DNA of 64,000 bases from Spirodela intermedia (GCA_902729315.2 LR746276.1:2032669-2096668); one strand, 5' to 3'; positions 52,495 to 63,174 are shown, numbered from the stretch's first letter. Numbers and translations are program-made. Notes: a model not told the origin generated them from the letters alone.

Positions 52495-54489
52495 GGGAGA
52501 GAGAGAGAGAGATGTTTCTTCCTGTTCTATATTGGCCATATGCTAATTTAATATGAGAAACTTAGGGATATGCCCCATGATTTAGCCGAAATACCAGACA
52601 TGGGATGACTACATTTTGGTGGCCAGTGACGATGTTGGGACTTTTGACTTCCAAATTATGAAGTATCCAGAGAGTATCTACATGCAAATTGGAGACTGGT
52701 GTAATATTTAACAGGAAAATAAAAAATTAACTCATGAGCTAAAACTGGCACACCAAAAAACATAGCACAGTGAAGTTCTATGAATACCCACTGTCATTAA
52801 CGGCATCAGAACATAGATTCAAGACATTTAATCGAATGTCTCCAACCCAAATGAGGGAGATTATGCAGCCTGTAGATCAATCTCAATCAGCAGAACACCT
52901 TTAACTGGTCTCGAGTTCCAAATTATTCAGAATTTCAAACCCAGAATCCCTCGATGTCACATCTGTCTGTGAATTCCTCTCGGCAATCTTATCAGAATTC
53001 CAAGCTTCATAACCTTCATTGCTTCTTGAAACCAGTCACTGAGAGCGTCTTTCTTTGGGTCAGGTTACTTTTCCCATAGTGGATTTATTTAATCAGCTTA
53101 AATTGTCGGGGGAACATCATAGACACAGTTAGAACTAATTCTGCAGCAGAAAGAAAGAAGCAGGCAGTTCTCATAACTAATGACGCTTCCATCAATGGTC
53201 AGAAAATCGAGCTCATGAGTTATCAAACAAGGCTAGTCTACAAGGATCAATGAGCATGGATCTAAACCCGCAAGTCTAAAGCAGCTGTTTCAAAACCAAG
53301 TTCAATCTAGTACAAAATGTCCGTAAAGGGCTTTTTTTTTTCCTCTGCTGATGTGCTTCAAACAGGCGGTTACACTGGTTTCCCTGATACCTCAAAAGTT
53401 TTGCAGATCAAATAGGTGTTTGCTTGATCCGCAGATCAAAGACGACAATGAATCTTATGTCGCTGAATTTTGAATTTAAAACTTGGAAGATCAGTTCAGT
53501 GGGAATTTTAATCCGTTCAATGTATTCTACGGTCTTTCCGAAATCATGAATTCCGTTTAAGCTTACTCCGACGACCTAGGTCTTGGACAATCCAGAGAAA
53601 AACCCTCCAAACCCTGTATCATCCATCTCTCAGAGGGATGTCCCACCTAAACCCCTTTCTCTGCTGGATCAGTCTCTCTTCCAATAGCTGGCCCGTTTTT
53701 CGGAACAGCAACGGAGAATTAGCGCTTAATTGACTCTATCTATGGGATTAAAAAAAATTCTTCCACCGAGGCAGCTTTTCTTGCTCTCATTACATATCCA
53801 GAACCACGGATTCGAGGAGTACAACAATGTAGAACACTCAATCGCGTCAAAAGTACAACTAGAAACACTCAGAATGAAACCACAAGCATTGATCAGAACA
53901 TAAAACCCTAAAGATTCAAAGAAAAGAGGGGGAATCGGACCTGGCGATTGAGGGTGGTAGGGTCGTGCCGCGACCAGAACACGTCTAGCAGGGTGTTGTA
54001 GCTGCATTCTGCAGGGTCGTACTGCAGCCGGACCACCTCCGAGTGTTTACTCATCCCCGAGCACACGTCCTCGTAGGTAGGTTGATGCGTATTCCCCTGA
54101 GTGTACCCTACCTCGGTCCGAGCCACCCCGGGAACTCTCTGAAAAACGAGCTCAACTCCCCAGAAACAGCCTGCGCCAAACTGCGCGAACTGCTTCCCCG
54201 GCATGGGAATGTCGTCATCAGGCCCCTGTGCGATGGCGGACGCCGCCTCAGCGTCCATTCCCGCAGTCGCGCGGTTGCCGGAGCCGAATCCGATCTTCCC
54301 CAACCAGCTCATCGTCCGCAGCGGCGAGAGAGAAAAGGAAGAGGAAGACGAAGGCGAAGACGAAGAAGGGGCGGAGAAGCTGATACGGCGGCGGAATGCG
54401 GCGACGGAGTCGCCGGAGAGGCGACGGAGGGAGGAGGAGCGAGGGGCCGCCGCAGGGAGAATACCGGAGGAGATGCCTGTCGCCAACAT
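51996..54489 (-). CDS. MSRA: Peptide methionine sulfoxide reductase A, plastid type, 2 exons
   Basis: Reduces the S-form of methionine sulfoxide in proteins, repairing oxidative damage with thioredoxin as reductant. Exon 1 is 54489-53941 and exon 2 is 52247-51996: 801 nt, 266 aa. The catalytic motif GAGCFWGVE carries C108. Recycling cysteines are in the conserved C-terminus [11 protein letters not shown] (C258, C264). The blocks [25 protein letters not shown] and [11 protein letters not shown] follow family order. Residues 1-59 are rich in Ser, Ala and Arg with few acids, as in a chloroplast transit peptide. An internal Met60 ([11 protein letters not shown]) sits where the mature plastid protein begins in Arabidopsis PMSR4 as I recall it. 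The 1.7-kb intron contains a large compound microsatellite. The 5' end lies about 270 bases from the site II elements of a divergent + strand unit. Confidence 0.96.
52260..52513. repeat. Tandemly duplicated compound GTGA/GA microsatellite in the MSRA intron
   Basis: A block of about 120 bases, made of GAGT units, GAGGGTGCGTGATTGAG, more GAGT units, then a GA run with two GGG breaks, occurs twice in a row (about 52273-52394 and 52395-52513) with near identity. It starts 13 bases inside the intron, beside the exon 2 acceptor. Confidence 0.93.
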
Positions 54490-54758
54490 GATGGCGTTTG
54501 TTGCAGGCAGCGCCGCGTGGAGGAAGACGATGGTTAAACGCCGTTTGCGGTGTTTGTACCGCGATTGAATGGGGGGCTCGCCGTTGGGGGGGTAGTGGAT
54601 TAGGTGGTGGCGCAGGCGGTAACCAGAGACTCATGTCGTCGCATTGGCGCCACGTGGATGAGCACAGACCGCACGTGTTACGCCCGTTGGATGAAAGGTC
54701 CAGAGGGGCCGCGTGGTTTCAGTGGAGCCTCGCGTTTCATCGTAGATTCGCTCGTTAA

Positions 54759-55052
54759 TGGGCCAGGCCCAAAAACCAGGCCCAATTGAGAAAGACCCTG
54801 ACTGTCGGCCGATTAATATACACAATTGCTATATATAAATTTTCGGAAAAATATAAATTTATGGGTTGTTCCGCGAAAAAGTCCGCGTAATTAAAAATTT
54901 CATAGCTAACCAGCCACGTGGCGGCATCCTAGATAGCAGTATCCGCGAGCGTAGTGATCGGACGGTTATTCTTAGCTTAGGGGCGAGTCAGGGTCCTACG
55001 CAGGCCCTTTATAAACCCCCCACGAAGCCATTTCGTGAAGCTGAAAACCCTA
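54759..55052 (+). promoter_or_regulatory. Site II / TATA / telobox promoter
   Basis: Three site II elements (TGGGCC or its complement) are at 54759-54764, 54766-54771 and 54779-54784. A TATA box TTTATAAA is at 55008-55015 and a telobox AAACCCTA at 55045-55052. In plants this combination marks genes for ribosomal proteins and ribosome biogenesis, including snoRNA units. The TATA-to-telobox spacing puts transcription start at about 55040 on the + strand. The site II elements may also serve the divergent MSRA gene, whose start codon is at 54489. Confidence 0.7.
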
Positions 55053-56540
55053 GTTCATGATTCCTTGAGTCGGCATCGTCCTTCGCCACCCTCCATCTCG
55101 GCCGGATCTAATGGCCGAGGGCTGCTCATCTCCCTCCCACCTAGCTGAAACATACTCATAGGGATGGAAATGCCTCGCCGGCGGTCAGCGTGATGATATG
55201 TGTATGTCGCCCCAGTCTTACGGGCGGCCTCGGCGGCCCCGTGGTGATCGACATCTCAGTGTCTGACTCAACGCCGATCTACGTTTTCATCCCGTTTCGT
55301 TATTTCCTGAATTCTCTTCGGTTTTCTGTTTTGATGCCTCGTATGCTTGATTCGGCAGCCTGAAGCGGCGGGGATGTGAGGATTTTCTTTCCATAGACCT
55401 TTTATCTCCTGATAAACAGTGATGAGCCAATATAACATGCACTACCATCTGATCCCCCTTACCGCAACTTCCGACGCTCCATACTTTCATCCGTTTCTTT
55501 TACGATTCAACGCAACTCGCTACTCAGATGGTTATTTTTGCAGGGCTTTTCAAATGTTCGATTTTAGGTTTTTCTTGCACTAGGAATCCAGACGTTTGAA
55601 TGCGCTCTCGCCACTTCATAATGCTGTGTACATTCAACCTCAAGATCCGGTCTTTTCACGGTAGTTAGGATCGGCCAGGAAACCGATGAACAGCATCCCA
55701 AACTCGGAAATCAGCACGCATCTTTGTAACGCATTGCCATTTGGTATCTGATACCACGACTTAAATCTCCGATAGTGTGGTATCTCGTATAAATGGCGTA
55801 GATTAAACCAGGTTTAGAACAGGCCTTGCGACACTGGTTGCTTCATTATAACTCATAAGCTTCCTGTTACTAATTTCCTGTTTACAATCGACGACTACAC
55901 AAATCACTTGAGCGATCTGTTCATCACCACGCATCTGGAGAAGTTTCTTATTCGTAACCGTTTTAATTTTTCAGTTTCATCAATATTCGTTTTCGTCCTA
56001 CTATTTGGGGGGGGATAATGAGGAAGTACAATAAGATCCAACACTTGAACAGAGGTTGTGTTATCGCACATCTATGTGACGTATCAACTTAAAAACTTCT
56101 GAATCTCGTTATACAGAGACTTTTTAGTACGGTATTTTCATCGTGAATTGGTCCTGCAGATCATCAGGTGATGACATCTGAAGTAAATAATCTTAGGACA
56201 CCTTCCAACACACTCCAGCTCGCCTGGGTTGTGGATGAGAATAAAATCTTCTCTGATGATGGTCTTGCGTTTTCTCGGTCCGCGGCTGGTTTTTTTCTTT
56301 CTTGATCCTTGGACTGATTTATTCAATCGTCAACTGGCTGCCCCTTATTCAATCTGATGAAGGTTTTTTCTTCTTCTTTCTCTTTCTACATTGGTGCCAG
56401 AGTATTTTCTGGAAAGAAATGCCTTGTCGATATTGAATTGGTTGAATGATAAGGGTCTGAATAATTGTTTGATTGGTTAAAGTACTGTGAAAGAACAGCT
56501 CGCTGAACGTTATTGGAAAAGAGTGATTTCTAGTCACTTA
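55040..56540 (+). ncRNA. Putative noncoding transcription unit hosting a snoRNA
   Basis: About 1.5 kb lies between the promoter and the BI-1 3' end. It has no long reading frame and no recognisable coding exon. The first ATGs (for example 55111) open only very short frames. A 7-bp hairpin CTCGGCC/GGCCGAG sits at 55097-55119. The only well supported product is the box C/D snoRNA at 56162-56261. The extent and splicing of this unit are inferred. Confidence 0.4.
56162..56261 (+). ncRNA. Box C/D snoRNA candidate with a 25S rRNA guide match
   Basis: A 5' stem CATCA (56162-56166) pairs perfectly with TGATG (56257-56261). Box C GTGATGA is at 56168-56174 and box D CTGA at 56253-56256, just inside the stem. 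The length is about 100 nt. A C'-like TGGATGA is at 56232-56238. The internal stretch ATCTTAGGACACCT (56190-56203) is complementary over 14 nt to plant 25S rRNA AGGTGTCCTAAGAT as I recall it, which would be a 2'-O-methylation guide. The weak point is that no clear D' box follows the guide. I could not match it to a named snoRNA. Confidence 0.65.
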
Positions 56541-56648
56541 ACACGTATACATTCATAAGAGTTTCGGGGCTGGCGGCTGTATGTACAAGACTGCGGTTGG
56601 ACAGGACGCTAAGATAGAGCTGGGTCATGCAGGCGCGCCGGCAGTTAC

Positions 56649-58847
56649 CTAGGGACTTTGCCTTTTCTTCTTCCTCCTCTCTTGTCCTCTCTCTAGCGCG
56701 TTCCTCAGCTGCGATATCACGGTCCACAAAAGCGGACAATGAAATAGAGATCCTGAGATGGAATGCTGGTCGGTGCTGCTGAGATGAAAGACTACTCACC
56801 GTGACGACTAGAACGCGGACGAAGACGCCGGCGAAGTCTGTGTACAGTAGGAGGGCGTCCCTGACATGGTCGCGGTCCCCACGGAGCGCCCTCTCGATCA
56901 TCAGCTGGGTGTCGAACACCATGTACCCGAGGAACAGAAGCAGCCCGAAGTATATCTGCTCACGAGGGTGGATAGGGTGACAACGAGCGGTGGCGGATGA
57001 GCGCAGTGATTAAGGGGGTGGTAGATGGGAGATGCTTGCCTCGGCATTGTAGAGGGCCGTGGAGCCACCGAATGTGGAGGACGCGAGCTGCAGCCACAGG
57101 AGGATGGATAGGCCGGAGCCGAGCAGGCCGCCCAGGAAGAGGAACTGGCGGCGCTTGGCCAGCAACGCTGCCGCCGAAAAGCAGCCGAAGGCCAGACCGC
57201 TCCCCACTAATGCCGTGACGAGGATTCTGCAGTCATTGAGGCTTAAAATCTACTGACGAAGTCCAAGATATATATAACCTTTTCAAAGGAAAAAATTCCA
57301 GCTGACTTATTTGGGTAGTATCAGATGAAAATCAACCGCGGCCCTCTGCTTGGACTAAACAGCAATGGATAAGGGGATCTTAAAAGAAGCGGTAAGATTA
57401 GAACGCATCATTTTGGAGTGGAGTGTACGTTTTTGTAGCGGTAAGATTATTCGACCTAAAGCCTTCGGCCAATCAGTGGATAAGATGATAGGAGCCGGAG
57501 GTCACGTCCACCTCCTTCCGTCCAGTAAGACTACTGGGCCATTAACGTTGACCATAGTCTCCCAGAAGTCAAAGAAGAGGCCCGGCCCAGCGCAAAGTCA
57601 AGTGTGGCCCACGGAACATGCCACGAGGAGATCTAAGGCTCATTACAAGCAAATTCAGGAGAAGGAAGGATGTGATACCTTGGATCAAAGTCTACAGCAA
57701 ACCCAATGAGAGGACCGATTATAGCCCCTTGGAAGAGAGAAGCCGCCATTAGAAGGCCAAACCGCTGTCTCTGTGTACGAGCCAGTGGTAGTCAACGACA
57801 GACGAAATAGATACGAGTTTCCACACCAACAAAAAGGATGGGAAGCGCGATTTTACTTGTTCAGACGGAGGAGTGGCCAGCAACCAGACGACGGTCGCTA
57901 AGCACCCGATCATGGTCGTGATGCCTCCGACGTCGTACAGGATGTCCAGATATGCTCCCGCCGCGGATGCGGCCACAGCAAGGCATAGCGTGAGGTAAAC
58001 CTGCACCGCATCGTATCTTTTTATTACATATGAAACCCACTACTTGGAAAAAATAGGTAAGTTACGGATCAACACAATCAGTCGCAGTTTTCACCCATAA
58101 TTACTGGGAATGATTTAGAAAACCGAATCCAACAGACTTCAGCAGCACGCGACGCATCACCGAAAAAAGGATGGCACAGAAAACGGAGATGTGCATCCGA
58201 TGAAACATCAGAAATTACAGAAAAACTCCAGTTACGGTTGTTTGTTTACCCAATGTCACTATAAATGATTAAGAAAAACTGAACTGGACAAGCTACAGAA
58301 AGTTTCAGCCTATCAGAACTGAAGAGAACATGACACAGAAAGAGGCATGCGCATCCGACGACACAGCAGGAATTACATGAGAGTTCTGTGAAAACTAATC
58401 AGAAATTCAAACCTCCGAATGGATTGTAACCTTCAAGACCGGCAATCCCCGTCGAAATGGAGTAAAGGCATTTTTGATAGAGGGATGGAGAGGAAAGTTA
58501 GATTTGAGAAATCAAAAGAGCATGACAGGGATTTTAAGGTCGAAGGTTAGACTCTGGATTAACCGTGTGAACCTGTGAAGGAACATCCAGGAATGAATCT
58601 TTTTCTCAGCAGTCCGCTACGAACTGGTTGTATCCAAAATAAGCAATTCTCTCGAAACCGAAAGATTCAAAGAGAAGACGCAAACCGATGCACAGTGAAG
58701 TCTGAAGAACAGTGGAGCAGGAGTAGATGATGGCCTCACCTGTTTTAGGTGATTCTGTACAGAGGCGTTGATTGGGCCGAAGTTCTTCATAGACTCGTAG
58801 CTCCAAGTGGTGCTGCTAAACACCTCCGACTGGAAGAAGGAATCCAT
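56649..58847 (-). CDS. BI-1: Bax inhibitor-1, 6 exons
   Basis: ER multi-spanning membrane protein of the TMBIM/BI-1 family that suppresses stress-induced cell death and affects calcium handling. Exons (minus): 58847-58740, 58000-57857, 57770-57679, 57226-57040, 56955-56800, 56708-56649. The sum is 747 nt, giving 248 aa; Arabidopsis BI-1 is 247. Hallmarks are WSYESMKNFGPINASVQNHL near the N-terminus, VYLTLCLAVAASAAGAYL, GPLIGFAVDFDP, LFLGGLLGSGLSILLWLQLA and IYFGLLLFLGYMVFDTQLMI, followed by YTDFAGVFVRVLVV. The basic tail ends ERRKKKRQSP, like the charged C-terminus known in plant BI-1. An in-frame GTG GAC lies upstream, but the ATG at 58847 is taken as the start because it matches the family MDSFF/MDAFF opening. 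Intron 4 (57039-56956, 84 bp) has a GC donor. Confidence 0.96.
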
Positions 58848-59759
58848 GTCCACGGATCTCTCGGAGAGGAAGAGGGAGAGAGTTCAGTTCAGCGAAGGGA
58901 AAACGATGGAGAGACGAAGTATTTATAGCAGCAGGCCTCCGCAGAAGCTTCAGGAGAAAAAAAATAACGGATAAATCCCTCATGCATGCAGTTTTTACAT
59001 TCCCTGCCGCTCATCGCAACCGCCGAGGGACCCTTCGCGAGCCTACCCACCGACGGCGTCGCAGCTGGACGTGGCTCGCGTAACGAGGGATCTTGCTTCC
59101 ATCGAATCATCTTTCGCCACGTCAGAAAACACGTAGCTGATTCCTTCGGAAAGCGAACATCTAGATCGTTCCAGAGGTGCTAAGCTTCCTCTTTAGTTTA
59201 TCCCTTGCTCGACCGATGCCCTCCGCCGCTGTTCACAGCTCTCCCCGCCACCTCAAGCGTCCGTCACCGTTGCGGGCCGGGCCGGGCTGAATATCTTTCG
59301 GTTGGCCGGCCCTCGTAACGTCGCGGAATTTCCAGGCCTAAGCCCAGTAAAAGCCCGGGTGGCCTAAAATAATGTATTTTTTAAATTTTATTTATTTATT
59401 TCTTAGACATTTATTTTGACATTTTGACGATATTTATTTTAGGCATTTAAAGTTTGCATTCGGTGGCTTAGAAAGGTAATAATATGTGAAATTATTATAG
59501 AAATAAATACTAAAAAATATTAAGATAATTTTATTGGATAAAGTTCGTGGGCCGGCAGTGTCCGACATACGGATTTGGCCAGGAGGGAAACCATTCTCAA
59601 CATTACTAGTAAGAATGGATTTTTATCTCTGTAATAAGAATGCATTTTGTAGAATGCATCTGTAATCCTCTCGTGAGGCCTCTCTCTCTCTCTCCCTCCC
59701 TCTCTCCTTTCAACTCTCTCTCTATCTCTCCCGCTTCCTGCTTATAGGCGGCGGCCAGA
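58848..59759. promoter_or_regulatory. Divergent promoter region between BI-1 and the DUF3598-like gene
   Basis: About 900 bases lie between two start codons on opposite strands. The BI-1 side (58848-59330) is GC-rich, with a GA-rich leader just upstream of its ATG. The + side ends in a CT-rich leader (59681-59730) typical of plant 5' UTRs. An AT-rich stretch at 59370-59540 separates them. Whether elements are shared cannot be told from sequence. Confidence 0.5.
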
Positions 59760-62415
59760 ATGCGAGCACACTGCAGCATCGACGCCTACCGCGGCCAGGG
59801 AGGAGGCGCCCTGAAATCCTCTTTCCTGGGCCTACAGCGGCAGCTTCCCTGCTGCCTTACCATCCCCGCTTCCTCCGTGGCCTTCCCGTCCGGCGGGAAG
59901 GGGTTTCTCGTCTCCTGCCGGGCTGGTGGCGGCAGGAAGGGCGGCGAGGGGAGAAAGGGGGAGAGAGCCAGGGGGAAGAACGGCGGCGGCCTCCAGGGAG
60001 CAAAGGGGAAGGAGAATGTGTGGAGCATCGACAACGATCTCGCAGCGAAGGCCGCCGATGCGGAGAGGCGGCAGGAGGAGCCGAGGAGCCGGCGGAGGAC
60101 GAGGACCCTCAAGGGGCCACGGAGGAAGGCCGGCTCTAGAGTTTTGGTCTCCGCGGCCATGCTCATGGAGGTCGAGACCGTTCTCCAGACTCAGGTCAGT
60201 GATGGATTCTCTCTGGCTGAACAGTTTCTTCGAGATCTTCATGTACTTAAGGCGGAACAGCCATCTCTCTGGATTCTGCTGAATACTTTATTTTGTTCCG
60301 TGTTTAACATTTCGGTGAATTTTGATTCCCAATCTGAGGTTCTTGGTGGATATTGTCCAGGAACCTGTGATCATACCGGTGTGGCCTACCTTCGCGAGCA
60401 GTCTGAGTGGGATTTGGAAGGGAGTTGGGGCGGTGTTTTCCCCAATAACTGCGGAGATGGAGCCGATCGGGATCAGCAACAAGAGCGAGAATCTCTACGA
60501 CTGCTACGTTCTGTCTCGTGTTGAGGAAGTACCTTCCGGGGGCCAAGCTTCCGAGATAAGGAGGAAGACGAACTGGGTGACTCTGAATCCCTTGGGAGAG
60601 AGGGAGAAGCATTTCCGACGGAGTGAAAAGAGTAAGGAGAGAGAGGAATCATCCCACGTTCTCCACTCGAGCCCTGATCTGCCGAGCATCGAGTCCTTCG
60701 ATCTAGGAAGGAGTGAGGTAATGGAAGAAGATCACCTCGGCAAGGAACCTGGTCTCGTTTTCTTCGAGGTAGACCTCCCTGAACCTTGCCCTTCATAGCT
60801 TTCTAAGGTCTCCACCGAGGAACTTAATGAATTTCCTTGAACTGAAGATTCCAGTGCTCTTAATTATACAATTTCTCGATCTTCCCTGACATATTTTTTC
60901 GCTAAATTTTACAATCATATGACACAAAAAAAGGGTAATCATTGAACACTTTTGGCCCAGGTAATCATTGAGCCCAGACCGTTCCTCCTGAAGAACGCAA
61001 TGAGTTCACTCTCCTGAAGAACGCAATGTTACCCAGTTGCTCTCGATTATACAGTTTCTTGATCTTCCCTCGCTTTCTTTTTTAATAAACTGCCATAATC
61101 ATGTGATAAATTAGCCCTATTTAGAAGTCACATGATGTACGAATTCCTCTATTAGATATGGATTGAGATCAGTCTTTGATTCTTGCATTATTCAGAAGCT
61201 TCATCTAACCAGGTTTGTGAGCATGACGCATTTCTCTTCTATTACTATGCTTGCCAGCTGTTTATTTCCTTTTGTAGCATTTATTCATACCTCAGAAAGA
61301 CGTGGATAATATCTGATATTAGCATGTTTTCTTTCCAAATACGGGCTTCACGCGGAGCCTTTTTGTAGTGGATGGAGTCTTAGGTCCTTTTCAGTAATTA
61401 ACGATGACACAATCTTGGCTTGATTGGGGAACATGTAAATATATTTTTTTTCTGTATGAAGAAAAACTTGTATTTATCCATCAGTGGTCTAATTTTTGGT
61501 GTGTAATATATCTAAATCTATATCTATATATCTATATATATATATGCATTAAGTTGTGTGGTTTATTTTTGACATTTATAGGATGGATCTTATTCTAGAG
61601 GTCCAGTGGAGATACCAGTTGGAGATTACGACGAGTCCAAGTACTTCCTCTCCCCAACTTTCAAGTTTGAGCAAGTAAACTTTCCTCTCTACGGCTTTTT
61701 TTTCATTCGAGTGTTTTTGAGGTTTTTAAAGATCGTTTGATCCGATTTTCAGAGCATCGAATTTGTACTGTTTCTTGTTGTTATTTTAAAAATAAAATGC
61801 CTCCATAAAAAGTTGGTATTTTGGGTAGATGATTAATGATCCGAGAGAAATTAGTGAGAAAAAATTGCAAACATTTCATCTTTAAAAAGGTGCGTGTAAT
61901 TTTTCTTGACAGAAGCAATTTAGCGTGAGGAGTGTTATTTTTCTTGATTTATTTGACACTTTAAATATGATTCAATATTATATAAAAACCCATCTTTCTA
62001 TTTCACATGACTACTTAAATTTTTCAGTAGAACTTTGAGAGCAATTTTTTTTAAAATTATTTATCTATTGAAAAATATAGTAAATCATTATTTACCTAGA
62101 TTCGATCGTCCAATTTCCCAAGTGATGAGTGTTTCTTTACGACATTTTATTGGAGTTAATGAACGACTCGGAAGGACTTTTGAGTGCGAAGGATTTTTCT
62201 TGTGTGAAATCAAGTTTGGCTAAGAAATAAATAATGCTGGAATCCAGTGTCTAGTCAAGGGATGCCACAAGCGTCTCCGCATCGTCCACACCATCGAATT
62301 CAGCCGAGGGGGAACCGACGTCCAGATCATAAGGGTCGCCGTGTTCGAGGAGGAGTGGATCAGCCCGGTCAACTTCCCCGACGAGAGGTAGGCCTCGTAG
62401 ACTTTTGACTCATCT

Positions 62416-62450
<35 letters not shown>

Positions 62451-62973
62451 GGAAACGTCAAACCCACCTTCTTCTTCTTCTTCTTCTTCCTCCTCGGTTA
62501 GCAGCGGGCCGCCGCTCGATCTGAAGCCCTTCTCCCAGAGGCGGCGGACCCAGCCGTCTGACCTCGCCGGCGCCTGGAAGGTGTTCGAGATCAGCTCCAC
62601 CCCGATCTTCAGCGAGGAGCAGGAAGACAACGGCGGCGGAGCGCCGCCGCACGTGTTCCTCTGCATGGAGACCCTGAAGAAGCGTGGACTCCCCGACAGC
62701 CCGGTCTACTTCGGGGAGGAGGAGGTGGTTGACCTGCAGGACGTGACCGTCCTCTGGCTGCCCGGCGGCGTCACCGGCTACGTTGACGTCCGGCCCGACG
62801 GGGTCCTCTGCATCGGCGTCGGCTGGTACTCCGACGAGGGGGTCAACCTCGTCATGGAGAGGGACTATGCCACCGACGGCAAGCTCAGAGAGGTCCGCTG
62901 GAAGACCGAGGTCAAACGCCGGTGGGCCCCCTCCACCCGTACCCCCGTCTCTCTCTCCGCTGATCATATATAG
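59760..62973 (+). CDS. Chloroplast-targeted DUF3598-like (lipocalin-like) protein, 5 exons
   Basis: Exons: 59760-60194, 60361-60768, 61582-61674, 62248-62387, 62502-62973. The sum is 1548 nt, giving 515 aa. The first 55 residues lack acids apart from one Asp and are rich in Ser, Gly, Arg and Cys, as in a chloroplast transit peptide. A basic low-complexity linker follows. Two homologous-looking halves come next: the first with FASSLSGIWKGVGAVFSP and LVFFEDGSYSRGPVE, the second with DLAGAWKVFEISS, VTVLWLPGGVTGYVDVR and CIGVGWYSDEGVNLVMERDY. This pattern (W in a G-x-W turn, FF-E-D/N-G-S/A, LP-G, GW) resembles cyanobacterial and plastid DUF3598 proteins, which are predicted to have a lipocalin-like fold. 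Function is unknown and I assign none. The start is the first ATG after a CT-rich leader. All introns are GT-AG. The stop lies 201 bases from the stop of the next gene, which converges on it. Confidence 0.85.
62421..62493. repeat. (CT)n and (CTT)n runs in intron 4 of the DUF3598-like gene
   Basis: About 26 bases of CT repeat, a short spacer, then about 22 bases of CTT repeat just before the exon 5 acceptor. They lengthen that intron's polypyrimidine tract. Confidence 0.9.
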
Positions 62974-63174
62974 TATTATCTCCTCCTCATCACCTTCACC
63001 TTCTCCTTGTTACACAACTTGTGCAGTCTTCTTCTCCCAACTGAATTGGGGGCAAGAAAAAAAAAAACCCTTTCCTTTTTTGCTGGGGAAATCTAATGAA
63101 AGCAGCAAGGGTTTTAATCCGTTGACAACTCAAAGCATTTGGGATGAAATCGTTGACTACTATGTGGCAGCCAC

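Noticed and set aside
52069-52539. Minus-strand reading frame of 156 residues made of Ser-Leu and His-Ser repeats
   Set aside because: It is a translation of the intronic microsatellite and its end overlaps MSRA exon 2 in another frame.
54043-54568. Long plus-strand frames opposite MSRA exon 1
   Set aside because: These are shadows of a GC-rich exon with few stop codons; the minus frame carries the conserved enzyme.
55418-55456. GTGATGA ... CTGA pair resembling a box C/D snoRNA
   Set aside because: Boxes are only about 23 nt apart and there is no terminal stem, too short for a snoRNA.
56348-56460. CTGATGA ... CTGA pair with a weak CAAT/ATTG flank
   Set aside because: The stem is short and offset, the interior is a T-rich run, and I know no rRNA match.
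59786-60242. Long minus-strand frames opposite exon 1 of the DUF3598-like gene
   Set aside because: They are proline- and arginine-rich shadows of GC-rich coding sequence; the plus frame splices cleanly to conserved exons.
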